A DNA stretch of 31,910 nt from the NCBI RefSeq assembly GCF_902490045.1, contig NZ_CABUCJ010000019.1, positions 1 to 31,910 of the forward strand. Direction: 5' to 3'. Below the pieces are notes generated by a model, which had not been told where the DNA came from, did no database searches, and worked only from the letters and a program-made list of their open reading frames with translations. The translations under genes were made by a program, and so were the position numbers. Positions within the stretch are counted from its first letter, which is position 1. Each line of letters opens with the position of its first letter. Below are positions 15,022 to 25,363 of the stretch, one piece after another. Source of the stretch: an uncultured Anaerotruncus sp. (GTDB lineage: Bacteria; Bacillota; Clostridia; Oscillospirales; Ruminococcaceae).

Positions 15022-16476
15022 TCAGGAGAGGTCCCTTTCGGGGATCAGAATCTTTCCAGCCTCCGGGATTCCCCGCCGGAGCAGCCGTTCCACAACAAAT
15101 TTGAGCTCGTACAGGACAAGCTCCTCCAGGTCTGCGGAGAATGCGGGGATATCCCGCCGTTCCAGGGACGCGGACAATCTGCCGAAAAGCGGCTCGTAGG
15201 CGGCGTTCCTGGCCGGAAGCTCCTTTTGGGTGCTGCGCAGGGGATACCCCCAGAAGAGCTGCAGCAGCAGCTCGGCGTAGACCGTCCGGATCGTCTGTTC
15301 GGGGGCGGACCGGGCGATCATCTCGAGGAAGGAGTAGGCTACCAGCTCGTACTGCCGGGACTGTTTAAACGCACGGAACCGCCGCTCCCAGTGCCCGACG
15401 GCGCCGGCGTCGAGGGAAGCGAGGGTGCGTTCGGACACCTCCCTGCAGGAGAGGGCGAAGATCTGCAGGCTTTCCGCCATGCCCAAAAGACGCTGCCGGA
15501 CGGCGGGCTGCCCAAAGTCGCAGTTTTCGGCGGCCTGGTCAGGGGGGACGACGCGCGTGCCGACCCGCTGGATGGATTTTGCCGCGCCGATGCTGTTGAG
15601 CAGGGCGAGCGCCCGCCGGGCCGTACTGACGGAGACGCCCTTCTCCGCGGAAAGCCGGCTGAGCGAGGGCAAAAGCTCCCCTGCCGGATAGACGCCGCGG
15701 CTGATGGCAATCAAAAGCTCCATTGCAAGGGAATAACAGATCTGCGACGATTTTCTGTAAGCGCTCCAGTAAAACGCGGCGGCGGGTTCCGGCTGTTCGG
15801 CGGGGGGCATCTCCTCATAAAACCGCAGGAGGCCGGCCGACATCTCATCCTGAAAGCCGTCCATCCGCGCCCGGAGCGCCGTCCATTCGCCCCTGCGGCG
15901 GAGTGCAAGCGTGTCCAGAATATAGCGCTGGTAACGCGCGAGGTACTGCGAATGTTCCGGGACGCTGTAAAAGGGCGCCTGGAAGAGCATGAACATCTGC
16001 CACACAAGGCGCATGAGAAGGTCGTTCCCGAGGGCGGCGTACTTCTGCTCGAGGTGCTGGAGCGCCGCGTAGGGGAAGGGGACGGAGCCGCCGGCGAGCC
16101 GCTCCATGCGGGCGATTGTTTCGGGGGAGGCGTTTTTGAGGCCGGTCCACTGTGCGCACCCAAAGAGCGGCCGCAGGGAGCGGCACAGATCCAGGAGGCT
16201 TTCTCTGCGGCTGGCAAAATAGCTCCGGACGGCCTGTACGGCTTCCCGGGGCCCGCCGTCCGCCCGCACGACGGCGCCGACATTTTTGGAGAGGGAGATA
16301 TGGCCCTCCTGCTTCAGCCTGAGATAGGCGGCGCGGACGGTGTCAACCGAGACAAGGAGCCATTCGGCGGCCTCCTCCATGCTGGGAAGGCTTTCCCCCG
16401 CGCGGTAGGCCCCGAACTGGATTTGAAGCAGCAGGATTCGGTATACGACCTGATTCAGTTCCGTTTTATATTCCAA
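15022..16476 (-). CDS. Transcriptional regulator with two GntR-type winged-helix units
   Basis: A 484-residue protein built as a tandem duplication: winged helix 1 (about residues 5-68, with AGESLPSMEEAAEWLLVSVD), an all-helical region (75-235), winged helix 2 (about 240-310, with AGELLPSLSRLSAEKGVSVS) and a second all-helical region (320-484). Both DNA-binding units keep the GntR G-x-x-LPS-x-x-x-LA pattern. Helical halves suggest FCD-like ligand or dimer domains, but metal-binding histidines are not evident. The start is the TTG at 16476: GGAGGTG lies 7 nt upstream, whereas the longer frame from 16560 has no such site. It is divergent from the hybrid kinase gene and probably regulates that intergenic region. 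The ligand is unknown. Confidence 0.82.
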   Translation of the reverse strand: MEYKTELNQVVYRILLLQIQFGAYRAGESLPSMEEAAEWLLVSVDTVRAAYLRLKQEGHISLSKNVGAVVRADGGPREAVQAVRSYFASRRESLLDLCRSLRPLFGCAQWTGLKNASPETIARMERLAGGSVPFPYAALQHLEQKYAALGNDLLMRLVWQMFMLFQAPFYSVPEHSQYLARYQRYILDTLALRRRGEWTALRARMDGFQDEMSAGLLRFYEEMPPAEQPEPAAAFYWSAYRKSSQICYSLAMELLIAISRGVYPAGELLPSLSRLSAEKGVSVSTARRALALLNSIGAAKSIQRVGTRVVPPDQAAENCDFGQPAVRQRLLGMAESLQIFALSCREVSERTLASLDAGAVGHWERRFRAFKQSRQYELVAYSFLEMIARSAPEQTIRTVYAELLLQLFWGYPLRSTQKELPARNAAYEPLFGRLSASLERRDIPAFSADLEELVLYELKFVVERLLRRGIPEAGKILIPERDLS

Positions 16477-16493
16477 ACAGGCACCTCCGTGTC

Positions 16494-16518
16494 TGCCGGT
16501 TTTTTTCGGTGTCCGGCA
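16494..16518. promoter_or_regulatory. Inverted repeat in the leader of the dual-GntR gene
   Basis: TGCCGG and CCGGCA (about 16494-16499 and 16513-16518) flank a 13-bp T-rich spacer between the regulator promoter and its start codon. The position suits an autoregulatory operator; this is inference from symmetry only. Confidence 0.35.
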
Positions 16519-16528
16519 TGTCAAAAAA

Positions 16529-16537
16529 AGTATAACA
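16529..16537 (-). promoter_or_regulatory. Extended -10 promoter of the dual-GntR gene
   Basis: On the minus strand TGTTATACT (hexamer 16529-16534). The -35 region at 17 bp is TGGAAG, a weak match. The leader is about 50 nt. Confidence 0.55.
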
Positions 16538-16584
16538 TTTTTTCCTGCGGACTTCCACATTTTCCGAGGGGAACCCGCAAACCA

Positions 16585-16613
16585 TTGCTATTTTCGAGCG
16601 CTTTTGCTATAAT
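16585..16613 (+). promoter_or_regulatory. Promoter of the hybrid kinase-cyclase operon
   Basis: TTGCTA (16585-16590), a 17-bp spacer and TGCTATAAT with a perfect -10 at 16608-16613. The leader of about 145 nt contains a TCCCG/CGGGA hairpin and two copies of ATTTTTCCG. Confidence 0.7.
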
Positions 16614-16766
16614 AAATAAATTGGTATGTGAACAAAGATTTTTCCGTGCGGCGTCCCGCTTTGACGGGAAAAATGGATGGTGTGCGGACCGCGGGCCGGA
16701 GCCAAAAGCGGGGGATTTTTCCGCCGGAGGACAGGCCGGGGCAGGACCGGGAAATGGGGAAGAACT

Positions 16767-19451
<2,685 letters not shown>

Positions 19452-19464
19452 GAAGGGAGCGCTG

Positions 19465-21678
19465 ATGATGGACAGATGGCAGACGTTGTCCGGCCGCGAA
19501 GGCCAGGCGCTGCTGGACAGCATCCCCGGAGGGGTGCAGCGGTGCCTGAACGACGACGAATACACCATATTGGAGGTCAACCAGGGGTTTCTGGAGCTGT
19601 TCGGCTTTTCCCGGGAGGAGCTGGCGGAACGGTTCGGCGGCCGCTACATCGAGATGATCCATCCGTCCGACCGCCCGGAGGTCCGGCGGGAGGCCGCCCG
19701 GCAGTTGAGCCGGGGGGAGAAGCTCACGCTCAGCTACAGGGCGCTCTGCCGGGACGGGAGCTACAAGTGGGTGGTGGAAAACGCGCAGCTCAACCGCGGG
19801 GAAGGCGGCGAGAGCTGGTTTTTGTGCGTCATGCTCGACGACACCGAGCCCCGGGACGCCCGGGAGGAGCTGCGGCTGTCCCTGGAGCGGCACCGGATCA
19901 TCATGGACCAGACGGACGAGATCATCTTCGAGTGGGACATCCCCGGGGACGCCATGATCTTCTCGAAAAACTGGGACAGGAAATTTGGATATGCGCCGCG
20001 TTATGAAGGGTTGGGGAGACCGGAGTCGGTCTTCCGCCACATCCATCCGGACGACGTCCACGCGCTGACGGCGCTCATGAAGAGCGCGAAGGACGGGAAC
20101 GCCTATTCGACCGCCGAAATCCGCATCCGGAACAACAGGGGGAAGGATGTCTGGTGCCGCATCCGGGCCACCGACCAGTACGACAGGAACGGCAGCCCCC
20201 TGAAAGCGGTGGGCGTCATAACGGACATCGACGAGGAGAAGCGGCTGATCGACGACCTGCGGCGGCGCGCGGAGCGGGACGCCCTGACCGGCCTCTACAA
20301 CCGGGAGGAGACCGAGCTGCAGATCCGCCGGCACCTAGAGGAGGAGCCGCAGGAGTCCTGCGCCCTGTACATGATCGACACAGACAACTTCAAGCTGGTT
20401 AACGATACGCAGGGCCACCTCTTTGGGGACGCGGTGCTGTCCGAGATGGCCTCCGGCATGAAACGGCTGACGCGCGCGACGGATGTGGTCGGGCGGATCG
20501 GCGGGGACGAGTTCACCATCTTCCTGAAGGACATCCCCTCCAGGGAGATGGCGGCCCGCAAGGCGGCCGGGCTGCTCGACATGTTCCAGAGCCTCTTCCA
20601 GGAGGAGAAGCAGAGCTTCGAAGTCACCTGCAGCATCGGCGTGGCGCTCTACCCGGACGATGGCAGAAGTTTTTCCGCCCTCTACCACAGCGCCGACCAG
20701 GCGCTCTACCAGGCCAAGAGCAAGGGGAAAAACCAGTATGTGCTCTTCGACGCGGGGGAGACGGCGCCGGTGGACCAGACGGGGTATTCCTCGCTGGGCT
20801 CCGCCATCGATTCCGACCGGCGGTCGTCGGGGGTGCCCGGCGATCTGGTCAACTACGTCTTTCAAATCCTATACGACGCCGGCGACGTGGACCACGCCAT
20901 CCAGCTGATCCTGGAGATCGTGGGAAAGCGGTTCGACGTAAGCAGGGCCTATATCTTTGAGAACAGCGCGGACGGGAAATACACGGACAACACCTATGAG
21001 TGGTGCAACGCGGGAATCGCCCCGCAGCGGGAGAGGCTGCAGCATGTCCCCTACGAGGGGCTGAACGGCTATAAGGAGCTGTTCCGGGACAATTCCGTCT
21101 TCTACTGCCGCGATATCCGCGCGCTGACCCCGGCGCAGACGGCGCTGTTTGAAGAGCAGGGGATCCGCTCCACCCTCCAGTGCGCGATCCGGAACGGGGA
21201 GGACTTCCACGGGTTTGTCGGCTTCGACGAGTGCACCGGTCTGCGCATGTGGACGAAGGAGGAGGTCGGCATGCTGTCGCTGATCGCGCAGATGCTGACC
21301 ACCTTCCTGCTCAAACAGCGCGCGACGGAGCGCGACCGGCAGATGGCGGTCCAGCTCAACTCGATCCTGGACGCGCAGGACGCCTATATCTACGCGATCG
21401 GGCAGGACACCTATGAGCTGCTCTACCTCAACCACAGGACCCGGGAGCTGGACCCCTCCGCCCGGGTCGGAACGGCCTGCTACAGGGCCTTTTTCGGGCG
21501 GAGCGCGCCTTGCAGGAACTGCCCGCTGTCCGGCGGGGAAAAGGAGATCTATAACCCGCGGTACGACCTCTGGACGAGGGTGCACGTGGCGCCCATGAAT
21601 TGGGGCGGCCGCGGCGCCTACCTGATCTCCTGCCTGGACATCACGGATTACAAGCGCATGCAGGGGCCGTCCGCGTGA
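19465..21678 (+). CDS. PAS-PAS-GGDEF-GAF diguanylate cyclase
   Basis: A 737-residue soluble protein expected to make cyclic di-GMP from GTP. Two PAS domains (about 1-130 and 137-265) precede a GGDEF domain with an intact GGDEF at 346-350 and an RxxD product-inhibition site (337-340) five residues before it. A GAF-like domain (about 440-640) follows, then a C-terminal PAS-like region with C672 and CRNC (C683, C686), the cysteine arrangement seen in a PAS subclass that could bind metal or respond to redox. No transmembrane segment is seen. The start ATG 19465 follows GGGAG by 5 nt and lies 14 bp after the kinase stop. Co-transcription suggests the kinase and the cyclase act in one pathway. Confidence 0.9.
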   Translation: MMDRWQTLSGREGQALLDSIPGGVQRCLNDDEYTILEVNQGFLELFGFSREELAERFGGRYIEMIHPSDRPEVRREAARQLSRGEKLTLSYRALCRDGSYKWVVENAQLNRGEGGESWFLCVMLDDTEPRDAREELRLSLERHRIIMDQTDEIIFEWDIPGDAMIFSKNWDRKFGYAPRYEGLGRPESVFRHIHPDDVHALTALMKSAKDGNAYSTAEIRIRNNRGKDVWCRIRATDQYDRNGSPLKAVGVITDIDEEKRLIDDLRRRAERDALTGLYNREETELQIRRHLEEEPQESCALYMIDTDNFKLVNDTQGHLFGDAVLSEMASGMKRLTRATDVVGRIGGDEFTIFLKDIPSREMAARKAAGLLDMFQSLFQEEKQSFEVTCSIGVALYPDDGRSFSALYHSADQALYQAKSKGKNQYVLFDAGETAPVDQTGYSSLGSAIDSDRRSSGVPGDLVNYVFQILYDAGDVDHAIQLILEIVGKRFDVSRAYIFENSADGKYTDNTYEWCNAGIAPQRERLQHVPYEGLNGYKELFRDNSVFYCRDIRALTPAQTALFEEQGIRSTLQCAIRNGEDFHGFVGFDECTGLRMWTKEEVGMLSLIAQMLTTFLLKQRATERDRQMAVQLNSILDAQDAYIYAIGQDTYELLYLNHRTRELDPSARVGTACYRAFFGRSAPCRNCPLSGGEKEIYNPRYDLWTRVHVAPMNWGGRGAYLISCLDITDYKRMQGPSA

Positions 21679-21703
21679 CGGGCCGGGAAGGGCGCTTTTA
21701 TAA

Positions 21704-21740
21704 GGCCATGCGGCCCGGGGACGGGCCGCATGGCCAATTT
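21704..21740 (+). terminator. Terminator of the kinase-cyclase operon
   Basis: Perfect 13-bp arms GGCCATGCGGCCC (21704-21716) and GGGCCGCATGGCC (21723-21735), followed by AATTTTC. Confidence 0.85.
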
Positions 21741-21886
21741 TCTGCTTTTGCGTTGCAAAGCATGGCGAAACAGGCCGTGCCTGCCCGCTCCCGCCGCGCG
21801 GGGCCCGGGGCCGGGACGGCATAACAAGTCCCTCGCGCGCGTATACATATAAAACGGAACCGAATACGGCGCGGGAGGTTAGCAGT

Positions 21887-22381
21887 ATGTTTACAGTCTC
21901 ATTCCGGGTGACGAAAAGACAGGTGGCGGCGGCAGCGGCGGTGTTCGTGCTGGCGCTGGCGGGCGGCGTCTGGGCGCAGGCGGCGCTGTCGGAGCTGCGG
22001 GGCGATCCGGCGCAGGCCCCGGCGGAAGCAAAGGTGGAAAAGGCCGCGGCCAAGACGAATGAACAGCGGATTTCCTTCCTTGAATCATTCGGCTGGGAGA
22101 CCGAGGAGGAAGAGGACGAGATCGTGGAGGTCAAAATCCCGCAGGAATTCGACGATGTATTTGAAAAATACAATGAGATCCAAAAGCAGCAGGGCTGCGA
22201 CCTGAGCAAGTATGCGGGCAAGCGGTGCAAACGGTACACCTATGTGATCGAAAACTATCCCGGCCAGGCGGAGGGCGTGCGCGCCAACATCCTCGTGTAT
22301 AAGAACAAGGTGATCGGCGGCGACGTCTGTTCGGTCGAACTGGACGGCTTCATGCACGGGTTCGCGCAGCGCACCGATTGA
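21887..22381 (+). CDS. DUF4830-like exported or membrane-anchored protein
   Basis: A 164-residue protein with an N-terminal hydrophobic segment (about residues 11-31, ending GGVWAQA) that is a signal peptide or anchor, an Ala/Glu/Lys-rich linker, and a domain starting at NEQRISFLESFGWE and running through IPQEFDDVFEKYNEIQKQQG, DLSKYAGKRCKRYTY and KVIGGDVCSVELDGFMHG. That signature matches DUF4830, a family of unknown function in Clostridia, as far as I recall it. Three cysteines lie in the extracytoplasmic part. GGAGG is 8 nt before the ATG. No strong promoter is obvious in the upstream 150 bases, although a TATACATATAAA segment near 21842 may serve. Confidence 0.82.
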   Translation: MFTVSFRVTKRQVAAAAAVFVLALAGGVWAQAALSELRGDPAQAPAEAKVEKAAAKTNEQRISFLESFGWETEEEEDEIVEVKIPQEFDDVFEKYNEIQKQQGCDLSKYAGKRCKRYTYVIENYPGQAEGVRANILVYKNKVIGGDVCSVELDGFMHGFAQRTD

Positions 22382-22406
22382 ACGGGCGGCGCGGATATGG
22401 TACAAT
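22378..22406 (+). promoter_or_regulatory. Promoter of the rsuA-type gene
   Basis: TTGAAC (22378-22383), a 17-bp spacer and TGGTACAAT with the -10 hexamer at 22401-22406. The -35 overlaps the stop codon of the DUF4830-like gene. Confidence 0.6.
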
Positions 22407-22419
22407 AGTCCCCGGAATC

Positions 22420-22443
22420 CCCGCGCGGCCTGCGCCGCGCGGG
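22420..22443 (+). promoter_or_regulatory. Leader hairpin abutting the rsuA ribosome-binding site
   Basis: Perfect 10-bp arms CCCGCGCGGC (22420-22429) and GCCGCGCGGG (22434-22443) directly precede the AGAAGGGGG site. It occupies most of the short leader (about 47 nt) and could stabilise the mRNA or tune translation. Confidence 0.5.
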
Positions 22444-22459
22444 AGAAGGGGGCGAAGGC

Positions 22460-23182
22460 ATGGCGGAAACCGAGCGACTGGATAAGGTGGTGGCCTCCCG
22501 GACGGCGCTGTCCCGCCGGGAGGTGCATCGGCTTGCCTCCCGCGGGCAGGTGACGGTAAACGGCCTGCCCGAGCGCGCCTGCGAGCGGCGGGTCGACCCG
22601 GATGCGGACGAGATCGCCGTGGCGGGCAAGCCGCTGGAAATGGGCCGCCACGCCTACCTGATGCTCAACAAGCCCCGCGGGGTGGTGTGCGCCACCCACG
22701 ACGACAAACTGCCGACGGTGCTCGACCTGGTGCCGGAGGAGCTGCGGCGCAGCGGGCTTTTCCCGGCGGGCAGGCTGGACAAGGACACCGAGGGGTTCGT
22801 GCTCATCACCGACGACGGGGAGTTCGCCCACCGCATCCTCGCGCCGAAAAGCCACGTGCCCAAAACGTATACCGCGCGGCTGGACAGGCCGGCGGGGCCG
22901 GAGCTCGCAGAGGCGTTCGCGGCGGGAGTCGTCCTCGACGGGCGGACGTGCATGCCCGCGCTCCTCGCGCCCGACCCGGACGACCCCCGCACGGCGCGGG
23001 TGGTCCTGCGGCAGGGGATGTACCACCAGGTTAAACGGATGTTCGGGGCGTATGGAATCACGGTCACGGCGCTGCGCCGTGACGCGATCGGGGGGCTTCC
23101 CCTCGACCCGGCCCTGGGGCCCGGAAAATGCAGGAAACTCAGTAAAATAGAGGTAGAACGGATTTTGGCGGAGGGGCTGTAA
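22460..23182 (+). CDS. rsuA: RsuA-family pseudouridine synthase
   Basis: A 240-residue RsuA/RluB/E/F-family enzyme that isomerises a uridine in rRNA, most likely position 516 (E. coli numbering) of 16S rRNA. An N-terminal S4 RNA-binding domain (RLDKVVASRTALSRREVHRLASRGQ..VNG) is followed by the catalytic domain with LNKPRGVVC, GRLDKDTEGFVLITDDG holding the catalytic aspartate, KTYTARL, and the C-terminal QGMYHQVKRMFGA motif. Length fits RsuA rather than the longer RluB. ATG 22460 has AGAAGGGGG upstream. No intrinsic terminator with a T-tract is seen after the gene, only GGCGG/CCGCC near 23203-23218. Confidence 0.88.
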   Translation: MAETERLDKVVASRTALSRREVHRLASRGQVTVNGLPERACERRVDPDADEIAVAGKPLEMGRHAYLMLNKPRGVVCATHDDKLPTVLDLVPEELRRSGLFPAGRLDKDTEGFVLITDDGEFAHRILAPKSHVPKTYTARLDRPAGPELAEAFAAGVVLDGRTCMPALLAPDPDDPRTARVVLRQGMYHQVKRMFGAYGITVTALRRDAIGGLPLDPALGPGKCRKLSKIEVERILAEGL

Positions 23183-23325
23183 AGCCCGGTGCGCCGGGGA
23201 ATTTGGCGGTGGGAGCCGCCGGGGAAGGGACAGGCTGTTCAAAAAAGCGACAAAGTTTGGACACACATTGCCTACAAAAATGTAGTATGATGGTCGAAAA
23301 GCTTGGTTCCGATCCCCAGAAAAGC

Positions 23326-23358
23326 CGTTGTGGAAAAAATAATGATTTTTCCACAACG
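23326..23358. promoter_or_regulatory. Perfect 13-bp inverted repeat, DnaA-box-like pair
   Basis: Arms CGTTGTGGAAAAA (23326-23338) and TTTTTCCACAACG (23346-23358) flank 7 nt. Each arm contains TTTTCCACA, which fits TTWTNCACA, a DnaA-box consensus. It lies just upstream of the regulator gene promoter. No T-tract follows, so it is not a terminator. The rest of the 23183-23325 gap shows only a short CTACA/TGTAG hairpin (23272-23285). Confidence 0.55.
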
Positions 23359-23366
23359 AAAATAAG

Positions 23367-23403
23367 AATTTGTGTTGCAATATACACAAATTTGTTGTAA
23401 AAT
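23367..23403 (+). promoter_or_regulatory. Promoter of the CdaR-type gene with an overlapping operator-like palindrome
   Basis: TTGCAA (23375-23380), a 17-bp spacer and TAAAAT (23398-23403) form a good promoter. A perfect inverted repeat AATTTGTGT (23367-23375)/ACACAAATT (23384-23392) overlaps the -35 and spacer, the position of a typical repressor site. The leader is about 130 nt. Confidence 0.7.
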
Positions 23404-23539
23404 ATTCGTAATGGCTTGTAAGATTAAAAACGCGGCGTTTTTTTCGTCCATCCACGGCGGACAGAAATCACGTCCCGGCCACAGAAAGAACCATGTGTTT
23501 GGCAAAGCACAACCGATTACGAGTAAAGAGGGGATTTGA

Positions 23540-24625
23540 ATGTCAAACAGGCTTTTCCAGGGAATCGTCCACCAGATGAGAGACTGCATCGACAGAGTGA
23601 TCGGCGTCGTGGATGACAGCGCGACGATCATCTCGTGCAGCGACCTCACCAAAATTGGCGAAACGAGCGATTTCTTTACGCTCGACGTCGGCGACACGAA
23701 CGAGGTGTTCGTGCGCGACGGCTATACGTATAAGCCGTTTGGCAACAAGATGAAACCCGAATTTGCGGTTTTTGTCGAAGGAGTGGACGATCCCGCCGCA
23801 AAATACTGCAACCTTCTGGCGATCTCCCTCTCGTCAATCAAGCAGTATTACGACGAGAAATACGACCGCAACAACTTCATCAAAAACGTCATCCTCGACA
23901 ACATCCTGCCGGGGGATATCTACGTCAAGGCGCGGGAGCTGCACTTCAACACCGACTCCACCCGCGTCGTCCTGCTCATCCGCATCGTCGCCTCCAACGA
24001 CATCTCCGCCTTTGACGTCATCCAGAACCTCTTCCCGGATAAGCAGAAGGACTTCGTCTTCAACATCTCCGAAAGCGACATCGTGCTCGTCAAGGAGACC
24101 AAGCCCGGCATCGAGTCGAAAGACCTCGAAAAGCTCGCGCGTTCGATCGTGGACACGCTGGGCAGCGAGTTCTACACCAAGGTGGTCGTGGGCATCGGCA
24201 CCTCGATCGTCGGCGTGAAGGATCTGGCCCGCAGCTTCAAGGAGGCGCAGGTGGCGCTGGAGGTCGGCAAGGTGTTCGACACCGAAAAGGCGATCGTCAG
24301 CTACGACAACCTCGGCATCGCGCGGCTGATCTACCAGCTGCCGACCACCCTCTGCGACATGTTCCTGCGGGAGGTCTTCAAAAAGGGCTCGATCGAGAGC
24401 CTCGACCACGAGACCCTCTTTACTATCCAGAAATTCTTTGAGAACAACCTCAACGTGTCGGAGACGAGCCGCAAGCTCTTCGTCCACCGCAACACCCTCG
24501 TCTACCGGCTCGAGAAGATCAAAAAGCTCACGGGGCTCGACCTGCGGGAATTCGACCACGCGATCATCTTCAAGGTGGCGCTGATGGTCAAGAAGTACCT
24601 GACGGCGAATCCGGTGAAATATTAA
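23540..24625 (+). CDS. CdaR/PucR-type helix-turn-helix regulator
   Basis: A 361-residue regulator. An N-terminal sensory region (about 1-120) has no recognisable ligand motif, a middle region (about 125-280) fits the CdaR GGDEF-like fold with no catalytic signature, and the C-terminal HTH of the PucR/CdaR type is clear: FFENNLNVSETSRKLFVHRNTLVYRLEKI, residues about 296-324. AGAGGGG precedes the ATG. This gene immediately before ftsEX is a recurring arrangement in Clostridia, as far as I recall, which suggests a role in envelope or division control. The upstream palindromes may be its own or another factor's binding sites. A short terminator separates it from ftsE. Confidence 0.85.
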   Translation: MSNRLFQGIVHQMRDCIDRVIGVVDDSATIISCSDLTKIGETSDFFTLDVGDTNEVFVRDGYTYKPFGNKMKPEFAVFVEGVDDPAAKYCNLLAISLSSIKQYYDEKYDRNNFIKNVILDNILPGDIYVKARELHFNTDSTRVVLLIRIVASNDISAFDVIQNLFPDKQKDFVFNISESDIVLVKETKPGIESKDLEKLARSIVDTLGSEFYTKVVVGIGTSIVGVKDLARSFKEAQVALEVGKVFDTEKAIVSYDNLGIARLIYQLPTTLCDMFLREVFKKGSIESLDHETLFTIQKFFENNLNVSETSRKLFVHRNTLVYRLEKIKKLTGLDLREFDHAIIFKVALMVKKYLTANPVKY

Positions 24626-24636
24626 TTGTGAAACCT

Positions 24637-24660
24637 GGCCTGCCGAAAGACAGGCCTTTT
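24637..24660 (+). terminator. Short terminator/attenuator before ftsE
   Basis: GGCCTG (24637-24642) and CAGGCC (24651-24656), with an inner C-GAAA-G tetraloop, then TTTT. The stem is short and no new promoter is visible before ftsE 20 bp later, so it probably lets part of transcription through. Confidence 0.6.
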
Positions 24661-24676
24661 CAAAGGCGGTGTACCA

Positions 24677-25363
24677 GTGATCGAATTCGTCAATGTCTCC
24701 AAGGTCTACAAGGCGACGGGGACGCGCGCGCTCAGCAATTTCAATGTGAGTATTGACAGAGGGGAATTCGTATTCGTCGTCGGCCCGTCGGGAGCTGGGA
24801 AGAGCACCTTTATCAAGCTGCTGATGCGGGAGGAGAAGCCGACGTCGGGAGAAATCTACGTCAACGGTCAGAACCTCGTTCGCCTCAAGCGGCGCAAGGT
24901 TCCCTACTACCGCCGCACGCTCGGGGTGGTGTTCCAGGATTTCCGGCTCATCCCGACCATGAACGTCTATGACAACGTCGCGTTCGCGCTGCGGGTCACC
25001 AACGTGTCCGCCAAGGACATCCGCAGCCGCGTCCCGTACATACTCGGCCTGGTCGGCCTTTCCGGCAAGGCCAAGAGCCTGCCCGAGCACCTGTCGGGCG
25101 GCGAACAGCAGCGCGTCGCGCTCGCGCGCGCGCTGGTCAACAACCCGCCGCTCATCATCGCGGACGAGCCCACCGGCAACATCGACCCCGACCTCTCGTT
25201 CGAGATCGTCGACCTGCTCAGCGAGATCAACAAATGCGGCACCACCATCGTCATGGTCACCCATGAGCACACCCTGGTCAGCGAGTTCGACCACCGGGTG
25301 ATTACGATCGACGAGGGCACGATCATCTCGGACGACCGGAACAGGGGGTACTACGACGAATGA
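24677..25363 (+). CDS. ftsE: Cell-division ATP-binding protein FtsE
   Basis: The cytoplasmic ATPase of the FtsEX complex, which drives FtsX to activate peptidoglycan hydrolases at the septum or side wall. The 228 residues show Walker A GPSGAGKST (about 38-46), Q-loop FQDFRLIP, signature LSGGEQQRVALARAL, Walker B LIIADEPTGN and the H-loop MVTHEH. Length and motifs are canonical. The start is GTG at 24677 with AAAGGCGG upstream. Its stop overlaps the ftsX start as ATGA, which implies coupled translation of the partners. Confidence 0.96.
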   Translation: MIEFVNVSKVYKATGTRALSNFNVSIDRGEFVFVVGPSGAGKSTFIKLLMREEKPTSGEIYVNGQNLVRLKRRKVPYYRRTLGVVFQDFRLIPTMNVYDNVAFALRVTNVSAKDIRSRVPYILGLVGLSGKAKSLPEHLSGGEQQRVALARALVNNPPLIIADEPTGNIDPDLSFEIVDLLSEINKCGTTIVMVTHEHTLVSEFDHRVITIDEGTIISDDRNRGYYDE

